A stretch of 6,878 bases of DNA, from assembly GCA_029979405.1 (NCBI GenBank), contig JAPOHM010000075.1, positions 1 to 6,878 on the forward strand, in the 5' to 3' direction. Below the pieces are notes generated by a model that worked only from the letters and a program-made list of their open reading frames with translations, was not told where the DNA came from and ran no database searches. The stretch is from Methanobacteriota archaeon. GTDB lineage: Archaea > Thermoplasmatota > Poseidoniia > Poseidoniales > Poseidoniaceae. How positions within the stretch are numbered: the stretch's first letter is position 1; the number at the start of each line of letters is the position of its first letter. Positions 5,719 to 6,878 of this stretch are shown piece after piece. The translations under genes and the position numbers were made by a program.

Positions 5719-6174
5719 CTGCTCCCTGATTCTGCGCTCTCACTACCTGAAGAGCAACGAAGAAAAATTGCCTGTGTACTAATTTTAGTTGCTGCCGCCG
5801 ATGGGGAATTGGTCAGAGAAGAAATTTCCGCAATTGAAGCGGCTATGGGATCAATGATGCTTCATCCCGAGAGTAGAGAAGAAGTCAGACAATTACTATC
5901 TGACCCGCCGTCCCTTGAATCAATCACCGATGGGATGGACGATATTGCAATTAAAATTGCTCTTCGAGATTCGGCCCTATTGGCCTCGGTAGACGGTGAT
6001 TACGATAAGAGCGAGCTTGCATCAATCAGAAAAATTGCGGAAATAGCTGGAATTAACAAAAACGGTTTATCCAAACTACTCGATTGGGTCAATGAATGTT
6101 GGAAATTAAGCGCTAAGGGGAGAAAGATAATTTCAACACCGATGCTTGGTGATGATGATATTATCAAAAATTGA
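5719..6174 (+). CDS. TerB-like helical protein, second of a tandem pair, probable CTG start
   Basis: From CTG 5719 this frame gives 151 residues and aligns without gaps to the first copy over about 135 positions. Shared landmarks are LPD near the N-terminus, LP at 9-10, the D-x-E-L loop at 28-31, EE at 34-35, PPSL at 63-66, ALRD and the second loop D-G-x-x-x-x-x-E. The first canonical start codon is TTG 5809; using it would delete the first 30 residues, including helix 1 and the first acidic loop. The frame is closed by TAA at 5695-5697, so no ATG, GTG or TTG is available between there and 5809. Possible explanations are a CTG (or ATT 5716) start, a sequencing error, or a frameshift joining the two copies into one protein. 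Beyond the shared region it has a short acidic tail (STPMLGDDDIIKN). Molecular function is unknown; the fold is as for the first copy. Confidence 0.75.
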   Translation: MLPDSALSLPEEQRRKIACVLILVAAADGELVREEISAIEAAMGSMMLHPESREEVRQLLSDPPSLESITDGMDDIAIKIALRDSALLASVDGDYDKSELASIRKIAEIAGINKNGLSKLLDWVNECWKLSAKGRKIISTPMLGDDDIIKN

Positions 6175-6178
6175 ATTA

Positions 6179-6208
6179 TTTTTGTACTGGATTTATGATT
6201 TTATTTTC
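6179..6208 (+). terminator. Possible T-rich archaeal terminator after the TerB-like pair
   Basis: A T5 run (6179-6183), then TTTATGATTTTATTTT, follow the stop at 6174. Archaeal transcription can end at T-runs without a hairpin. I see no stem. The support is base composition and position between two genes only. Confidence 0.25.
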
Positions 6209-6219
6209 CGGAATCAAGA

Positions 6220-6251
6220 AAAAATATGATTTTGCCCCCACATTTTATTAT
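6220..6251 (+). promoter_or_regulatory. Candidate promoter region of the THEP1-like gene
   Basis: Two TATA-like stretches are visible. AAAAATATG (6220-6228) is preceded by a purine-rich run (CAAGAA) that could act as a BRE. TTTTATTAT is at 6243-6251. Transcription would start near 6250 or 6275, leaving a leader of about 35-60 bases with the GGTGAG ribosome site (6298-6303). Confidence 0.3.
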
Positions 6252-6297
6252 CAATACCTACCTCGAGTGAAACAGCGAATCGATTAATTTCGTCAAC

Positions 6298-6303
6298 GGT
6301 GAG
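6298..6303 (+). promoter_or_regulatory. Shine-Dalgarno for the THEP1-like gene
   Basis: GGTGAG lies 6 bases before the ATG at 6310. An in-frame TAG directly precedes that ATG, so no longer start is possible. Confidence 0.5.
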
Positions 6304-6309
6304 AAATAG

Positions 6310-6878
6310 ATGGGAATACATCCAAAGATTGGAATCACTGGCTTACCGAGGTCTGGTAAGTCTGCAGTGCTGGTAAAAGTACTGGAAATGTTAACTGAAG
6401 AACGCATTAGAGAAATTAATGCAAGAGGTGGCGATGGGCATGCTACCGATATTATCGGTGGAATGAGAACCGAACCTATTTCAGAAAATTCTGAAAGGGT
6501 TGGCTACAAGGTAATCAATATCAAAACCGGAGAAGAAGCCGTAATGGCCCACAAGGAAATCGATAGCAGAATGCGAGTGCTTGGATACGGGATTGATACT
6601 GAAGCATTAGAAAGCGTTGCAATCCCAGCGATTGAACACGCAAGAGATTATTCCGAAGTAATTGTCATCGACGAAATTGGTAAATTTGCAGTTGAATCTG
6701 AAGAATTTGTCAAAGTTGTCAGATCTGCCTTGGAAATGGACAAACCAACTCTTTTAGCCCTCCACAAGAAGAGTCGCCATCCTCTTTTGCAAGATATCAG
6801 AAGACGAGATGATGCTAGAATTTTGGAAGTCACACCTGTCAATCGCGCTCTACTTCCGTACAAGATTCACAAATTGAT
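6310..6878 (+). CDS. THEP1-like nucleoside triphosphatase (partial, C-terminus off the right edge)
   Basis: The frame is open from ATG 6310 to the window end, giving 189 residues, close to the usual 170-200 of this P-loop family (THEP1, human NTPCR type), which hydrolyses NTPs to NDPs in the cytosol. Visible marks are Walker A GLPRSGKS (11-18), the GGMRTEP segment corresponding to the family's GF-x-T-x-E-x-R motif, the stretch GYGIDTEALESVAIPAIEHA that closely follows known members, Walker B VIVIDEIG (117-124) with D121 and E122, and the C-terminal HPLLQDIRRR plus EVTPVNR. Two things are unusual: Arg within the P-loop where Gly is common (PGVGKT type), and an extra segment of about 12 residues (NARGGDGHATD) between the P-loop helix and the GGMRTE strand. 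The start is fixed by an in-frame stop just upstream and a GGTGAG ribosome site. The in vivo substrate of this family is not settled. Confidence 0.88.
   Translation, partial: MGIHPKIGITGLPRSGKSAVLVKVLEMLTEERIREINARGGDGHATDIIGGMRTEPISENSERVGYKVINIKTGEEAVMAHKEIDSRMRVLGYGIDTEALESVAIPAIEHARDYSEVIVIDEIGKFAVESEEFVKVVRSALEMDKPTLLALHKKSRHPLLQDIRRRDDARILEVTPVNRALLPYKIHKL

Noticed and set aside
5283..6174. Tellurite-resistance operon
   Set aside because: Only TerB-like domains are present, with no TerA/C/D/E/Z-type gene nearby. The TerB fold alone does not show tellurite resistance.
6648..6863. Minus-strand open frame of 71 codons
   Set aside because: It is antisense to the THEP1-like gene, whose Walker B and C-terminal motifs are in this stretch.

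Overview
The window reads as a compact, AT-rich chromosomal stretch of an archaeon, most plausibly a planktonic euryarchaeote of the Poseidoniales (Marine Group II) or a related Thermoplasmata lineage. This placement is an inference. It rests on a THEP1-type NTPase, a mix of Shine-Dalgarno-led starts (GGAGG, AGGTG, GGTGA cores) and starts with no ribosome site but an A/T-rich box about 25-30 bases upstream, very short spacers, and many poorly characterised proteins. No rRNA, tRNA, IS element, CRISPR array or phage gene is visible. Nothing indicates a mobile island.

Layout. 1-683 (minus): the N-terminal two thirds of a 3-isopropylmalate dehydrogenase family enzyme, cut by the left edge. 684-868: divergent intergenic region. 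869-1483 (plus): an acidic protein with a coiled coil and a probable C-terminal winged helix. 1484-1653: a 170-base gap with a perfect 12-base palindrome and a TATA-like box. 1654-4913 (plus): five tightly packed genes that look like one transcription unit. They encode a membrane-anchored coiled-coil protein, a two-helix membrane protein with an acidic tail, a sugar-1-phosphate nucleotidyltransferase, a short nucleotide-sugar dehydrogenase and a GtrA-like membrane protein. 4882-5202 (minus): a glutaredoxin whose 3' end overlaps the GtrA-like gene by 32 bases. 5283-5714 and 5719-6174 (plus): two tandem TerB-like paralogues. 6310-6878 (plus): a THEP1-like nucleoside triphosphatase, cut by the right edge.

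How the genes may work together. The nucleotidyltransferase would make an NDP-sugar (probably UDP- or dTDP-glucose), the dehydrogenase would oxidise it to a uronate, and the GtrA-like protein would help move a lipid-linked sugar across the membrane. This is the usual shape of a cell-surface glycan precursor module. No glycosyltransferase is present in the window. The two upstream membrane proteins are unrecognised but are coupled to the sugar genes by position.

The most notable observation concerns the second TerB-like gene. It has no ATG, GTG or TTG at the point where its paralogue starts. Ungapped alignment with the paralogue places its first residue on a CTG codon at 5719, preceded at good spacing by an AGGTGAT Shine-Dalgarno sequence that overlaps the upstream stop codon.
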